NCBI GenBank assembly: GCA_003996215.1
Contig: QJPP01001633.1
Span: forward strand, 124,001-188,000
DNA: 64,000 bases
Direction of reading: 5' to 3'
DNA from: Jaltomata sinuosa
Lineage: Eukaryota > Streptophyta > Magnoliopsida > Solanales > Solanaceae
Shown: positions 49,341 through 59,981 of the stretch, in pieces
How positions within the stretch are numbered: position 1 is the first letter of the stretch
How the letters are laid out: each line of letters begins with the position of its first letter
Program-made: the position numbers and the translations under genes
Notes under the pieces: model-generated
Databases searched by the model: none
Seen by the model: only the letters and a program-made list of their open reading frames with translations
Told to the model about the DNA's origin: nothing

Positions 49341-51092
49341 TACACCCTTCGGGGAGCCCCCTCAAACTCTTCTTTTATTTTGTTGTAGTGAGGGCACTGC
49401 ACATTGTTAGTTGGGGGTGGCTAGCACTCTATCTAGCATGTTATATTATTTCGATGTGTGAACTGCACCATCTTCGCACATGCCCTCTGTTGGCTTGTGC
49501 GTTGCATATGCGACCCGTACTTTGGCATGTGCAAATCGAATGTGCCTGTTGATTAGGATGGTTGGGTTAACCCACTTTGTGTAGCCATACCAATTTAGAT
49601 AGATGAATTGGCCCAATGATAGACTGAGTGACGTCATTCTTATGGGCAAATTGTCATCTTTTGAGGTTTTGGTTGCAATTGACTTGTTTGGTACTAATGA
49701 AGTAGTCTTGCTTGTTAAGTGAAATAGGCTTAGCCTTCCAAAAAATTTGTGAAAAGTGCATGGCGAAGATTAATATTGTGACAACCCCTTTTATATTTTT
49801 GTGACTCTTAGCCTATTAGCGGTGATAATATGGAATGGCTCCTCCTTGATTCTTGATTAGGAAGTTAAAAATTGATCCTTCTTGAATAATTGGCATGCCT
49901 TGTATGGTGAGGTGTAGTTGAATAATTCTCGAGCATGCATGTCATCTAGAACTTATCCCGAATGTGATTCAAGGCGAAACTCTAGGTGTAACCAAGCTTG
50001 GAAGATGACCTTAGGCTCTTTTTGATAGCCATTTCACCCAAATGACTTCCCATGACATCAACCCTAGTGAACCCCTTTTGAGCTTGTGACCATCCTTTCG
50101 CACCTTGTAACACCTTGACCTTTTTGGAACCTCTATATTGGCACCCATTCTCCCTATTGCTTGAAAATGAAATGTAGGCTAAAAGTCTAAGTTTGGGGGG
50201 GAAACAAAATATAACATAGGCAAATGCCTATGTTTGGGGTGCATGTGATCAAATAAGGAGAAGAAAAGAAGTGCACTTCAAGTGCAAGGTAGCACCTTAA
50301 TTTCGAATTGAAAATTGCTCCAAAATATCAATCCAATGAGCAAATTAAAAAGCAAAAATAGGTGCTACCAAGTGAAGGTGATATAAGGAGTTGAATGTTT
50401 ATGAGTTAAAAAGGAGAATCTTGGGTTGTGTGAGGGAGAAATAAGGTGAAGTTGACATTGAAAATGTGAGCGGTGTTCGAAATGAGAGCAAAACGCATTA
50501 GGAAAGTGTAGTCACTTGAACCAAATGATATCATCACCTTAGCCCTAGACAACATCGTAACCTGTAAGTCCTTGGTGATTCCGAGCTTGGCTACCCTACA
50601 TTAGTGGCGATCTACATGAAGGGCAAGCCTATGGTTCGACGTGTGTGCACTTGAATTTCCTTGTGAGTGTGAGTGTGAGTGTTTGTGTTTGTCCCTTGTA
50701 ATTGTTCTTTATACATAATGTGTTTTTGGGACTTTCGTTTTTGTGAGGGCATGTGAATTAGGCTAGTTAGTGACATTGATAAACTCCGAAAATGGGTCAA
50801 ATGAGCATGTTTTGGTAAGCTAGCAGTGTGAGTCACATCTCGAGGATTGTTTTTGTCACTTGATTGTTCTTAGTGTTCCATTGCATCATTGAATTGTGTT
50901 TTGAAATTAGGAGAATGCTTAGAGTAAATTATCATGTGATTGACTAATCGTTAGTACCAATCGAAGCCATGCTTGGTGCTTGAAATGGGATTCCTTGGCT
51001 TGTGGTATTGTCATTTGCACTTGTGTTGTACGCCTCTTGAGTTAGAACTTTTAAGTTGCTTGAGGACAAGCAATAGTTCAAGTTTGGGGATT
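49341..51092 (+). other. 3' internal non-coding region of element E
   Basis: No long protein-coding pattern is seen. Two G-rich tracts resemble polypurine tracts: AAGTTTGGGGGGGAAA (about 50189-50204) and AAGTTTGGGGATT (51080-51092, used before the LTR). A 22-base palindrome built on CATAGGCA lies at 50213-50234, next to the first of these. A short (GTGTGA)n tract occurs near 50665-50690. Confidence 0.65.
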
Positions 51093-51478
51093 TGATAAGT
51101 TGGTATTCTACCTACTTATTTAGCTTCTAATCTTATACCTTTGCTAGTATAAAGTGGATAAAGAGTGCAATTTGACATGAATTTCTTCTATTTTACAGGT
51201 TTTTGTGCTTTAGAAGTGTTCGGGAAAGATTGGAGTGAAAACAAGTCAAAATGGAGCTAAAAGGAACCGCTGATCACTGGCACAATACTGCTCAGCGCAA
51301 TCGCGAAAGTGGAGCCACGCGGCCATGATGCACAAGGATAGAGCTAAACCTACATGACCGCGAAGTGAATCCACGTGACCGCGTGGAAAGAAATTTCAGA
51401 ACCTCGCGATCGCGAAGGTCACGCACGCGATCGCGATGAAGGTTTCATCAGTTGCAGGGCAGATTTGGAAATTCCCAA
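51093..51478 (+). repeat. 3' LTR of element E, truncated
   Basis: It starts TGATAAGTTGGTATTC and follows the 5' LTR for 386 bases, then stops abruptly near 51478 (GGAAATTCCC). It holds six CGCGATCGCG-type units (51294-51437), one more than the 5' LTR. Confidence 0.9.
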
Positions 51479-53040
51479 AAAATATATCACTCACTTACAA
51501 ATAAATATAAATATCAAACACTTGTATCTCCTATAAAAATCCCTATACATGTTACAATTTGACAACTTGATTTAAAAGGGGAAAAAAAGACATACCTTTT
51601 TTGAGTTATTCAATCAGGGAGAGATTCCTGCGTAAAATTTTTGCGGCTTTTCAATAACTAAGATAAAGTAAATCAATAGAAAGAAAGAAAAAGAAAAGAG
51701 AAAATAGATAAATAGAATTCCTAATTTTTAAGAAGTGCCACATCACCGACAATTCTCTTCAATTACATGAACATGTATATATCTCTACTCCAAAACATGT
51801 CAATTCTTTCATTATTGCATAACTAAAATGTCAATAGCCAAAGTAAAAAGACATAGCAATGCATAAACTTAACTAACACTTGAGATGAGACTATGAGTAC
51901 AAAAAAAAAATTCGTATAAATACAAATACGTTGAATATGTCAAAAGTCATAGTTACTCATTTAAATTAAAACGGAAACTCATTTTCAGTTTCTTCTCTTC
52001 TTGACCTCTGCTCCTTCTTCAACGGCATTTGTTTCTCGAACTGCAATACCTAAACTCACTCCCTTGAAATTGTCCTTGTTCATGAAGTCATTTTGGACGT
52101 TGGCATCCATTGTGATCTCTTGAGAATTGTTGTTTTTCTAGATCTGTGCTACATTTTGTTGTATTTTAGATTTTTTTTAAAATTATTATGTACATGTAAA
52201 ATATTGCATTACTAAAATCACTCAAACAGAAAGGAAGAGAGTGGATAGCAAAATAAAACAAATACCAACATCATGCACTCTCTGAAAGTAAGGAAAATAA
52301 CCAAAAAAACTTTACATCATGAAATGAAACCCAAATTAGTAATCCATCAATCTCTCTCGTTCCACTAATTTGGAGAACACTAAAAGCTTCATCTTGATGA
52401 AAACTGTGAAATCTATCATAATTCTAATTAACAAATGTTAGATCCAATACCTTAAAAGTATCTTAAGGTATGAAAGGGTTGTAGAAGTTTAAGAAACAAA
52501 TGAAACCCACACTCACCATTCAGACTATTAAATGATATTGAAAAATGAAGATTTCATTGTGCAGAAACTCTTCAAATTCTACAATTTCATTAACTCATGT
52601 ATATGTAAAGTTAGTGACTGAAAAATATGCATTAAGAGTCAGTTATGTTGAGGAGAAAAAGGGCAAGTTTGTTCCTCACTTTTAAAGGGAGCAAGAGAAT
52701 ATTATGAAATATTAATTAAATAAAATAAATGAAAGAGATATCGATTATATGATAAATATATAGAATCAAAGGGGTGACTTTTGAGTTTTTTCTTTAACAC
52801 ACAAATATTTAAAATGAGGAGAAAACTTAAAAAATGCCCAAAATAGGAGAAAAAAAGATAAAATATATATTTGTTTTATATAATTTACAAGAGAACATAA
52901 AAAGTAATCAATTAAAATGAGGTTTGCGTTGCTGAGATTTGAACTAATATGGTACAAATGTCAGTTTCATCATTTATTATATGAGATGATTTTTACACAT
53001 ATTACATATATTTAAAAAAAAAAAAAAAAACTCAAAAAAA
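51479..53040. other. AT-rich intergenic DNA upstream of CCB4
   Basis: The stretch is mostly AT-rich with no clear gene. On the minus strand a 41-residue frame (complement of 52110 to 51985; MDANVQNDFMNKDNFKGVS at its start, AEVKKRRN at its end) has a balanced composition and might be a gene or exon remnant, but I recognise no family. Poly-A runs occur near 53012-53049. Confidence 0.4.
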
Positions 53041-53070
53041 AAAAAAAAGATAAATAAGAATCCTAGCTTG

Positions 53071-53096
53071 TGCCACGTCATCATGTCTAAAACCCT
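53071..53096 (+). promoter_or_regulatory. ACGT element and telo-box upstream of CCB4
   Basis: CCACGTCA (53073-53080) contains an ACGT core of the kind bound by bZIP factors. AAAACCCT (53089-53096) is a telo-box, common in promoters and leaders of plant housekeeping and plastid-protein genes. Both lie within 100 bases of the ATG at 53167. A TATA-like TTTATAG follows at 53097-53103. Confidence 0.45.
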
Positions 53097-53166
53097 TTAT
53101 AGATTATTAGTTGTGATGGGAAGCAAGCTATTATCCGTTTTATGAACATCGGAATCAGAGGAAAAA

Positions 53167-55260
53167 ATGGAAGCGGGAAATCTCCTTGGTTTCATTCCGT
53201 TAAACCAATCACCACAACGACTTGTCCATTCTCCTCGTTTCTCTTCTTTCCCTCGCACTGTTACTGTTAATGCTTCTCTAAGTTCCCAGGTACTCTCTAT
53301 TCAACATTAATTTATTGGATCTTCTATAAATGTGTCTCTGGATTTCTTCTCATTTGGAAAATTCGAATGAAGGGAGAAAGTGGGTATAGAGGGCTGAAGC
53401 CACGGAGGGAATGGATAGCTGATTGGGTATCCAATAATGATGATTTGGTTCGGAGCATGCCAATTTACGTGGGTGGATTGTCTTTATTGGCTGTTCTCTT
53501 CAATCGCACTGTCTCTGGTATTGCTCCGGTCGCTGATGCTAGCAGGTTAACCACATTCTTCCTTTTCCTACACCGTTTATCAAATCAATGTGTTAGTTTT
53601 TACTTGATGCAAATGGGGGTGAAATTTTAAAGAGGCAGAGGATTTATTAGGGCTGCAATTGATGTACTGGAATATTTTGTGTTGAAACAATGAGTAGCTT
53701 TAAATTTTATCAAGTAATTCGAGAGTGTACTTCGATTATCGTATTATTTTGTTGTAATAGCTGGTCAGGATGCTTTGCTATGCTTTCACTTCCATTTATT
53801 CTTTTTCTGGACTATTTTTCCTTGAGCATAGGGTCTATCAGGAACAACCTCTCTATCTCTGAGGTAGGGGTAAGGTCTGCGTACACTCTACCCTCCCTAG
53901 ACCTCACTTTGTGAGACTACACTGAGTATGTTGTTGTTGTTGTAATTCGAGAGTGTTGGTAACACGGAGAGTTTAATTCTTATATGCTTACACTATAAGG
54001 TTACTTAAAAAATCTACTATAGATAACTTGTAATTTAGGAAAGAAGTTAAGAGCCTGTTTGGATTGGCTTATTTTAAGTGCTTTTAAGCACTTTTGAAGT
54101 GTTTGGGTAAAATGAAAAAGTGCTTTTAAGCACTTCTTTTTAGCTAAAAAGGCAAAAATAAGCCAAAAGCCAAAAGCTACAAATCCTAGCTTTTGGCTTT
54201 TGACTTATAAGCCAAAAAGCAAAAGCTAATCCAAACACCCACTAAGTATGAAAGCATCTGTTTTCATAAGTTAAAACCTTGCTAATATGATCTCACTTTG
54301 GTAGAGCATTCATTAAATAGGTGTAACCTTATAATAGGTGAATGCCCTCTTTCTTATTTTAGAAACAAAGAAAGATGAGGTCTTTACCTTTCGGAAATAG
54401 TTAGTGAAGTTTCTTAATAGCCCCATCATTACATCTTGAAATGATTATAGTAGACTTCTTCCAACCTTTTTTGCTGGTAATTGGAAAAGAATGCTGAACT
54501 TCCCCAATAACTCCAATTACCAGTAAAACCTATGATATTATGCAGGGAACATGTCCTCAAATGTTAAACCATCTCAAAGCTTGTTCAGTAATTTTCTTAG
54601 TCATTGTTAAAGACATAGTCTGAACAAAGTCCCACATTGGTTATATATGGTTTTTCCCTATTAGTTTGTAAAGATCTTGGCTGTTTGCCTTAGGTTTTAA
54701 ATTAGATGTTTTTGTTCTTTCATATGGTATCATAGCCCAACTTTAATAAGCTTGTTTATGTTATCTTGAGATCAAATGAGCTGAACATGAGAGGCGGTGT
54801 TAAAAATATAGTCAGACAAAAGTCCCATGTTGGTTAAACAAGTGTTTCCAAATCAGTTTATAATGATCTTAAGTGAAGAATCTAATCAAACATACAATTT
54901 GCAGGATCATTGAATTCGTTTCACTAGTCAGACAGTGTAATCACATACAAAGACGAACTACACCGTATAAAGTTTCATAGTCTAAATCGTACCTGAGTTA
55001 CTAAGAAGAAGATTTCGTGCAATGAATATTATGGGAAGACTTCTTCCAACCTTTGCTGGTGATTGTATAGAGAGTTTCCAGAGGGAAAGACCAAAATTAC
55101 TTTGCTTTTCTATTTCAGGGAAGGAGCATGAGATTTCAGGAGAAGATTAGAAGTTCCTAACCGTTACTTCTCTTTATATAATCTGAAAGATGCAACTGTT
55201 CAGGGACTCTCCCATCAGCTGTGTCTTTTCTCCCCTTTTCTTTTATTATAGATTATAGTA

Positions 55261-55330
<70 letters not shown>

Positions 55331-58299
55331 CTAATTATATATTTATTTCTTTAGACATGGATCCGGGTTGACCCACATGGGTGCCCTGAATCCAATTTCC
55401 TTCATTAAGCTACTCCACCAATTACCCATAGATTTTGAGTTGAATGCATAAGTTCTTTGACAATCATATGTAACTGAAACAAGTATGTTTCTTTTAGGAG
55501 CAGCACTTCCCTTCTATGCAAAATACATCGGAAACAGCTTTGTTTTTTATCTGTCATTTAGTTTAATTTTCTGTATGTTCTTGGACCACTATTTTAAGTT
55601 TTAACTGTTTGCTTCCAACTTGCACAGTTCTCAATCCAGAGCAGATTTATTGACACTTGGCTTGGCAGTCACCAACATCTTAAATGGTCTTGTTTGGCTT
55701 TCAATCCGACCAAAATCCATATATGTGGTGAGGGCTGTATACACACACTCACACACACATACACACATGCTTTCTTTGTGTCCCACTGTCTCTCCTCAGG
55801 TCATTGCTTATTTTTCCTCCTGTTGATACATCATTAGATTAACTGATCTATTTAAGCTTTTTGTTTTCAGGTAAATCCCAACGGTGTGGAGTGCCAAAGA
55901 ATAGCTTCTCACCTACCAGATTTTGTTATTTCTGAGCTACTATGGTATTGTATCTATGAGTTGGAACATTTTTTGAAATAGGTCTTTATAACTTGCTCAG
56001 TTACTTGGATATCACGTATGATATTATTTTGATCTGTTTGTGCGCATATATACATATTACTAATTTATGTAATGATTATACATTGTACCCGAGAAGTGAA
56101 GCTGATCATATTTTTCTTAGTGAAGAAACTTCATATTGAAGGCCACCTATATGTGAAAGTTCCACCCCATGATACTCCTCGCCAAGTCATAGGGAAGAGC
56201 TAGGTTTTACAATCAATTGTTTATTGATATAAACTGACCACTAGTCTTTGGGCGGAGGGGTTTATTGCACAAAAAATGAGACTTTATTAATTAGTTGTTG
56301 AAAGTATTCAGTGTCTATGACTTTTGAAGTATTTAGAGAAGTTTTTTTGTCGACAAGAGAGGGTTACATTGATTTAATGGAAGGGACCCTCCACCTAATG
56401 ATGAACCTGGGGATTTGAGTCACCAAGGGGTGAGAAAGTGGGAAAAGTCATGTTTGGCCTATGAGGAGAAGGGGTTTGTGCGGGGTGGATTTCCCATATA
56501 AAAAATGTGTTCTTTTTGTAATGATAGTGGGAAAGAGCATCATTTGATGCTTTGAAATATAGTTGGTTGTATAAATGAAAAGACGGCATCATTTCTCAAT
56601 AGCGAATAGTGCGTGAATTTTCCGTTCACTAACACAATTGTAGCTGTAAATTTTACAGCGCTGATATAATAGACAACTCGTCCCGAATGAGAATGTGTTA
56701 ATAAATCCTTAAATATGCTCCTGCACAGGGGCTTAGGTCAACACTTAAATAATATAGCCAGTCATCAATTGGAAGCGGGCAAGATGGTGCTGAATTGCAA
56801 TTGGTCTAAACCTTCGACTAGCAACTCTTCTAGTATGCAAATGATATCTAACCAAGAAAGCACTGTTCAATACATTTCCTGATGCTTTTAGATGAAAAAC
56901 CTTTGGTCATCGTGTAAGTGACTTCTTGATGATTTAACATGTTACTCTTGCTTTTTTGTCTATCCTCAGGGCATGGAATTCTCTATCAGATGTCACATGC
57001 TGCAGGTCTCTGGTCATTGTTTATGATGGAAAATGTATCCTTCAAACTGGGTTTGCTGCTGCATCTTTGTCTAATGGAAGTGATGCAGTAGCCGTGGACA
57101 CTAATAAATTGATAGAAGGATCACTTTACCAAGGAGTTTTAAAATCTGCATCACGTAAGTGATGTCACTCACTTTTCTTTCATTCTAGCAATTTTAAGAT
57201 ATAGTTATATCTTCTTATTCCATTAAGCAAGTGGACAAAAGAGATTATGAGCCTGAGAGCATGTTTTGAAAGATGAAGATTTCACTTAAATTTATCTTCA
57301 GACCAGAAGTTTAATTTTTTTTATTTTTTATTTTATTTTTTTAAAATTGGGGGTAGGGGAAGGGGAAATGGGGAGGGGATTACAATGTGGGGAATCGAAC
57401 CCTCACCAACAAGGTAGGAGTTCAGGTAGCCAACCAACTGAGCTACTAAGATCCCCTCCAGAAGTTTAAATTACATGTGCTTGATTGTTGGTATTTCCAG
57501 AGAGCTACTTGGCCAACTTATCTCTTTATCCTGGGAAGTCGGAGCTACCATTTCTTCCTTCAAATACACAGGTAGTACTAATTCCTGCTTTCTCCCCCCT
57601 TTCCCCTGTGGCTCAACACTTTGCCTTGTTTCACCCAAGTCCACAATATCAGTTATGCTAAAAGATGTGTACATACCCCTATAAAAGTCAAATGAACATT
57701 TCTCTCTCCAAAAAATGTTGCATCATTCATGGTGTCTGCCAAATATACATCTATATGATCTCTTTTATCATGCATTCTTCATATTATTATGTTTTATTAG
57801 AGGTTCAAACTTCACCAAAAGGTTATTAATAACTATAATACTTTACTAGGCAGTAATCTTGCAACCTCTAGGAGACAAAGGAATTGCCATAATTGGTGGT
57901 GATACAATCAGAGGATTCACGTCTTCTGACCAGGTATGGATCACCATTCATGTTGTGCTTATAGAGTTAACTGATATTGCCCTACCTTTGGTTTTGCAAA
58001 CTTGAGGCCAATGTGATCATACTATCTACACTTTTGGAACATTAAGTGCATTACTCTATCATGGTTGTAGTTATACTGTGTGGACCTCTATTTACCGTGG
58101 TTGTCGTTATACTGTGTATGAGCTCTATTTGTTATCTAACTACTTGTTCAAATATGTGTGAAGTTCACCCTTTATATTAGTAACCCTTTTTCCAATCTTT
58201 CAAACACACCTTATCCTCATGTTTTTCTCCTTTATTTGACAGGCATGGATCACATTGATTGGAGAGAAGTTAGATGCTACGCTGACAAAAGTTATTTGA
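53167..58299 (+). CDS. CCB4: Chloroplast cytochrome b6f heme-attachment factor CCB4, eight exons
   Basis: Exons: 53167-53289, 53373-53545, 55628-55727, 55871-55944, 56970-57154, 57501-57571, 57850-57933, 58243-58299; total 867 nt, 288 residues, all introns GT-AG and all phases consistent. The first exon (MEAGNLLGFIPLNQSPQRLV...) has the Ser/Arg-rich, acid-poor look of a chloroplast transit peptide. Conserved family stretches are PIYVGGLSLLAVLFNRTVSG and ADLLTLGLAVTNILNGLVWL (two membrane segments), SLVIVYDGKC, YLANLSLYPGKSELPFLPSN, and GDKGIAVIGGDTIRGFTSSD. CCB4 works with CCB1, CCB2 and CCB3 at the thylakoid membrane to attach heme ci covalently to cytochrome b6 on the stromal side. No stops or shifts are seen, so it should be functional. 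CCB2 is a paralogue, but these motifs fit CCB4 better. Confidence 0.95.
53729..53942 (+). mobile_element. TS-tailed retroposon (SINE or short LINE end) in CCB4 intron 2
   Basis: A perfect 15-bp direct repeat GTAATTCGAGAGTGT (53714-53728 and 53942-53956) flanks a unit of about 214 bp. Its second half (GGTAGGGGTAAGGTCTGCG, ACACTCTACCCTCCCTAGACC) ends in (TTG)n, the tail shared by tobacco TS SINEs and related RTE-type LINEs. No tRNA-like A and B boxes are visible in its first half, so it may be a 5'-truncated LINE end. Confidence 0.8.
54051..54242. mobile_element. Tourist-like MITE in CCB4 intron 2
   Basis: The 192-bp unit has inverted ends GAGCCTGTTTGGATTGGCTT and, from the right, GTGGGTGTTTGGATTAGCTT, and is flanked by TAA on both sides (54048-54050, 54243-54245). 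End type and TAA duplication fit PIF/Harbinger-derived Tourist elements. The interior has further short inverted repeats (AAGTGCTTTTAAGCACTT). Confidence 0.78.
54605..54900 (+). mobile_element. TRIM (miniature LTR element) in CCB4 intron 2
   Basis: A 118-bp LTR-like unit (54605-54722, starting TGTTAAAGACATAGTC and ending TTTCA) is followed by a primer-site-like TGGTATCATAGCCC (54725-54738), a 50-base interior with a purine tract GAGAGGCGG, and a second LTR-like unit from 54798 (TGTTAAAAATATAGTC, AAAGTCCCATGTTGG). The second unit becomes unlike the first after about 54872. No coding capacity is present. Confidence 0.7.
55259..55330. repeat. (AT)n microsatellite in CCB4 intron 2
   Basis: About 72 bases of almost pure AT dinucleotides with a single AA break near 55269. 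Confidence 0.97.
55738..55768. repeat. Short (AC)n tract in CCB4 intron 3
   Basis: ATACACACACTCACACACAC and a further CACACATG follow the exon 3 donor site closely. Confidence 0.9.
57315..57457 (-). mobile_element. tRNA-derived SINE in CCB4 intron 5
   Basis: The 143-bp unit is flanked by a perfect 12-bp duplication CCAGAAGTTTAA (57303-57314 and 57458-57469). On the minus strand it begins GGGGATCTTAGTAGCTCAG, with an A box TAGCTCAGTTGGTTGG (57446-57431) and a B box GGTTCGATTCC (57401-57391), then a C-rich body and an A/T-rich 3' end. These are the RNA polymerase III promoter boxes of a tRNA-derived SINE. It is not a functional tRNA gene, as no proper anticodon arm and acceptor pairing are seen. 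It ends 43 bases before exon 6. Confidence 0.88.
58062..58130. repeat. Two-copy tandem repeat in CCB4 intron 7
   Basis: GGTTGTAGTTATACTGTGTG and, about 38 bases on, GGTTGTCGTTATACTGTGTA are followed by similar CTCTATTT ends. This is a local duplication in the intron. Confidence 0.8.
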
Positions 58300-59039
58300 C
58301 ATTCATAGAGGCACTGCAAGATGGATGTTTCAAGACATTCAAAATGTAGTATCTTAAGTTCAAGCATTTGGCTATAATCATGTCTTCATTCAAGGTGATT
58401 TTCCTTCCTTTAGTTTATGTTACACAGATGGCCCACTCATTCTAGAAAAACCTATATGTATCATATCTTGACTCTTATATTTGGACTTCCTCTCCAAAAG
58501 AAAGGACTTCCAGTTTCAACTGGTTATTATTTTCTACTGAAGGACACAGAAGCGTTCCCTACATCTTTTAGAGGCAACCTTTGGCTATTGCGAAATATAT
58601 CATTTATTGGTTCATTTCATCATTTGTATACACAAAGAGTGGTAATTTCTTTCCATGTTTGTTTGCTTTGAAATGATTTCTCCTGTGAGCTTAAGCTCTG
58701 CTGTCATGTTGATTGGTGAAAGGCCGAGATACTGTAGGAGGTAACTTTTTCATCTTTCTTGTGAGAAAATGAGGAAGATTATAATTCAGAGAAAGCCATT
58801 ATGCAAATTTCATTCCTGGACCTCCCATCTCCAAAGGCATAGTTTGTAATAGTTATCCCAGAGACAACAAAGCTTCCTTCTTTTCTTTTTCTTTTTTTTT
58901 TTTTTTTGCTTCTTTTGTGCTGTCTGGCAAAAGCAGCAACTAAGAGTCTACAGCTCTGAAGCTCAAACTTCTGCTATGTTGATCAAAGTAAGCATTCTAA
59001 TAAAAAGATGCCATCTGTTTATAATGACAATGAAGATAG
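58300..59039 (+). other. CCB4 3' flank, no further gene seen
   Basis: The region holds the presumed 3' untranslated part of CCB4, without a clear AATAAA signal close to the stop, and a poly-T run near 58890. The frame at 58417-58671 has no recognisable homology. Confidence 0.5.
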
Positions 59040-59545
59040 CAAAGGGGTGCGATGGAGGGGGTGAATCTTTGACCCGCACAGGTTTTAACCCTCCCGCGCT
59101 GCCCCACTTAACAATTTTCTATTTTTTTCCCGCCTTGCCCTCATAGACCTGCCATGCCCTGCTAAGTTTTCTTTATTTATTTATCTATTTGTTTTAATGT
59201 TTTGCTATTTACCTAAACCCAATGAGTTTAGACACAACTTTTTTAATCTTCATCCCTGCACCAGCGTTGCTCCGCTTTTGATTTTTTTAAAAAATTGTCT
59301 TAACCTGCCTGCTCCGTCCTTATTAGAGCTCCTCTGCCATCATCTTAATTATGATTTGCTTCGTCCTGTCCCGTTGCCATTACTATCCACAGAATTTATT
59401 GGTATGAACGAAGAGTGCAGCAAACCAGGTGACAATTTGGTGGTTCAATGGTCCATGCAACCAACCAGGTGCTCTACCTCCTCGAATCTCTCTCATCCAC
59501 CCTGTCCCATTGCCCTCCCTATCCTTCACTTTTGATTTTCTTGCC
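59040..59545. mobile_element. Probable hAT-derived fragment with CCCTGCC-like repeats
   Basis: The stretch begins GGGGTGCGATGGAGGGGG and is rich in CCCTCCCGCGCTGCCCC, CCTTGCCCTC and GCCATGCCCTGC, like the sub-terminal zones of the hAT element at 20730-24940. Clear terminal repeats and target duplications were not found. The overlapping frame at 59197-59535 is a by-product of the C-rich sequence. Confidence 0.35.
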
Positions 59546-59981
59546 AGTCAGCTACACACCTTGGCAACCTTCTGAAAATTTTTGCTCTGCAAGCTTCCCA
59601 CTCCTGCTATTTGTAAAGGTAAATCACCGTTGTCCCCGTGGCAAATTCAAGTAAATTTTTTCTTTTTGGTTAAAAGTAACTGGTTTCTTTTCTGAAGTAG
59701 AAATGGATGAAGGAAGTTTAATTAGGTAGTCACTACTCTATAGTTTTTTTTTGGCTACTGAAAGGAAATGCATTAATTTAAAAGTTCAATCTGGTTCATT
59801 ACAACAGCGTTCAACTTCTGTGCTTATTGGAGAAGAAGTGCAAAAATGTATCTTGCCTGATGTGTGAGTTTGAAGTTTGGATGGTCACTCAACTTTGGGT
59901 AATTGGTCATTATAGTCATTCAACTTTGTCGAGTTAGCTTCCATGGTCATTATCTCTGGTACCTATTTAATGACATGGCAG

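Larger units (their letters stand above)
44578..51478 (+). mobile_element. Pol-less Athila-like LTR element E
   Basis: The 5' LTR (44578-45898, 1321 bp) and a truncated 3' LTR (51093-51478) share sequence from their first bases (ATAAGTTGGTATTCTACC). A tRNA-Asp-type primer site follows the first LTR, and a polypurine tract (AAGTTTGGGGATT) precedes the second. The internal 5.2 kb holds a zinc-knuckle ORF, the Athila-typical stretch ending TGGGAGGCAACCC (about 46890), and a PF20167-like ORF. No RT or integrase is seen. The element sits inside the gag of D. Its right end is lost, so the target duplication cannot be checked. Confidence 0.85.

Noticed and set aside
56340..56470. B-box-like ATTTGAGTCACC in CCB4 intron 4, possible second SINE
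   Set aside because: No A box, no clear 3' tail and no target duplication could be seen.
57391..57457. Possible tRNA gene on the minus strand
   Set aside because: A and B boxes are present, but the unit has target duplications and a SINE body, and no cloverleaf acceptor pairing was found.
59197..59535. 112-codon open frame
   Set aside because: It overlaps a C-rich transposon-like stretch and has no conserved residues or start context.
59860..59981. Repeat phrase GGTCACTCAACTTT / GTCATTCAACTTT as a complete MITE
   Set aside because: The phrase recurs twice but no inverted ends or target duplication could be placed. It is at most a remnant cut by the Copia element.
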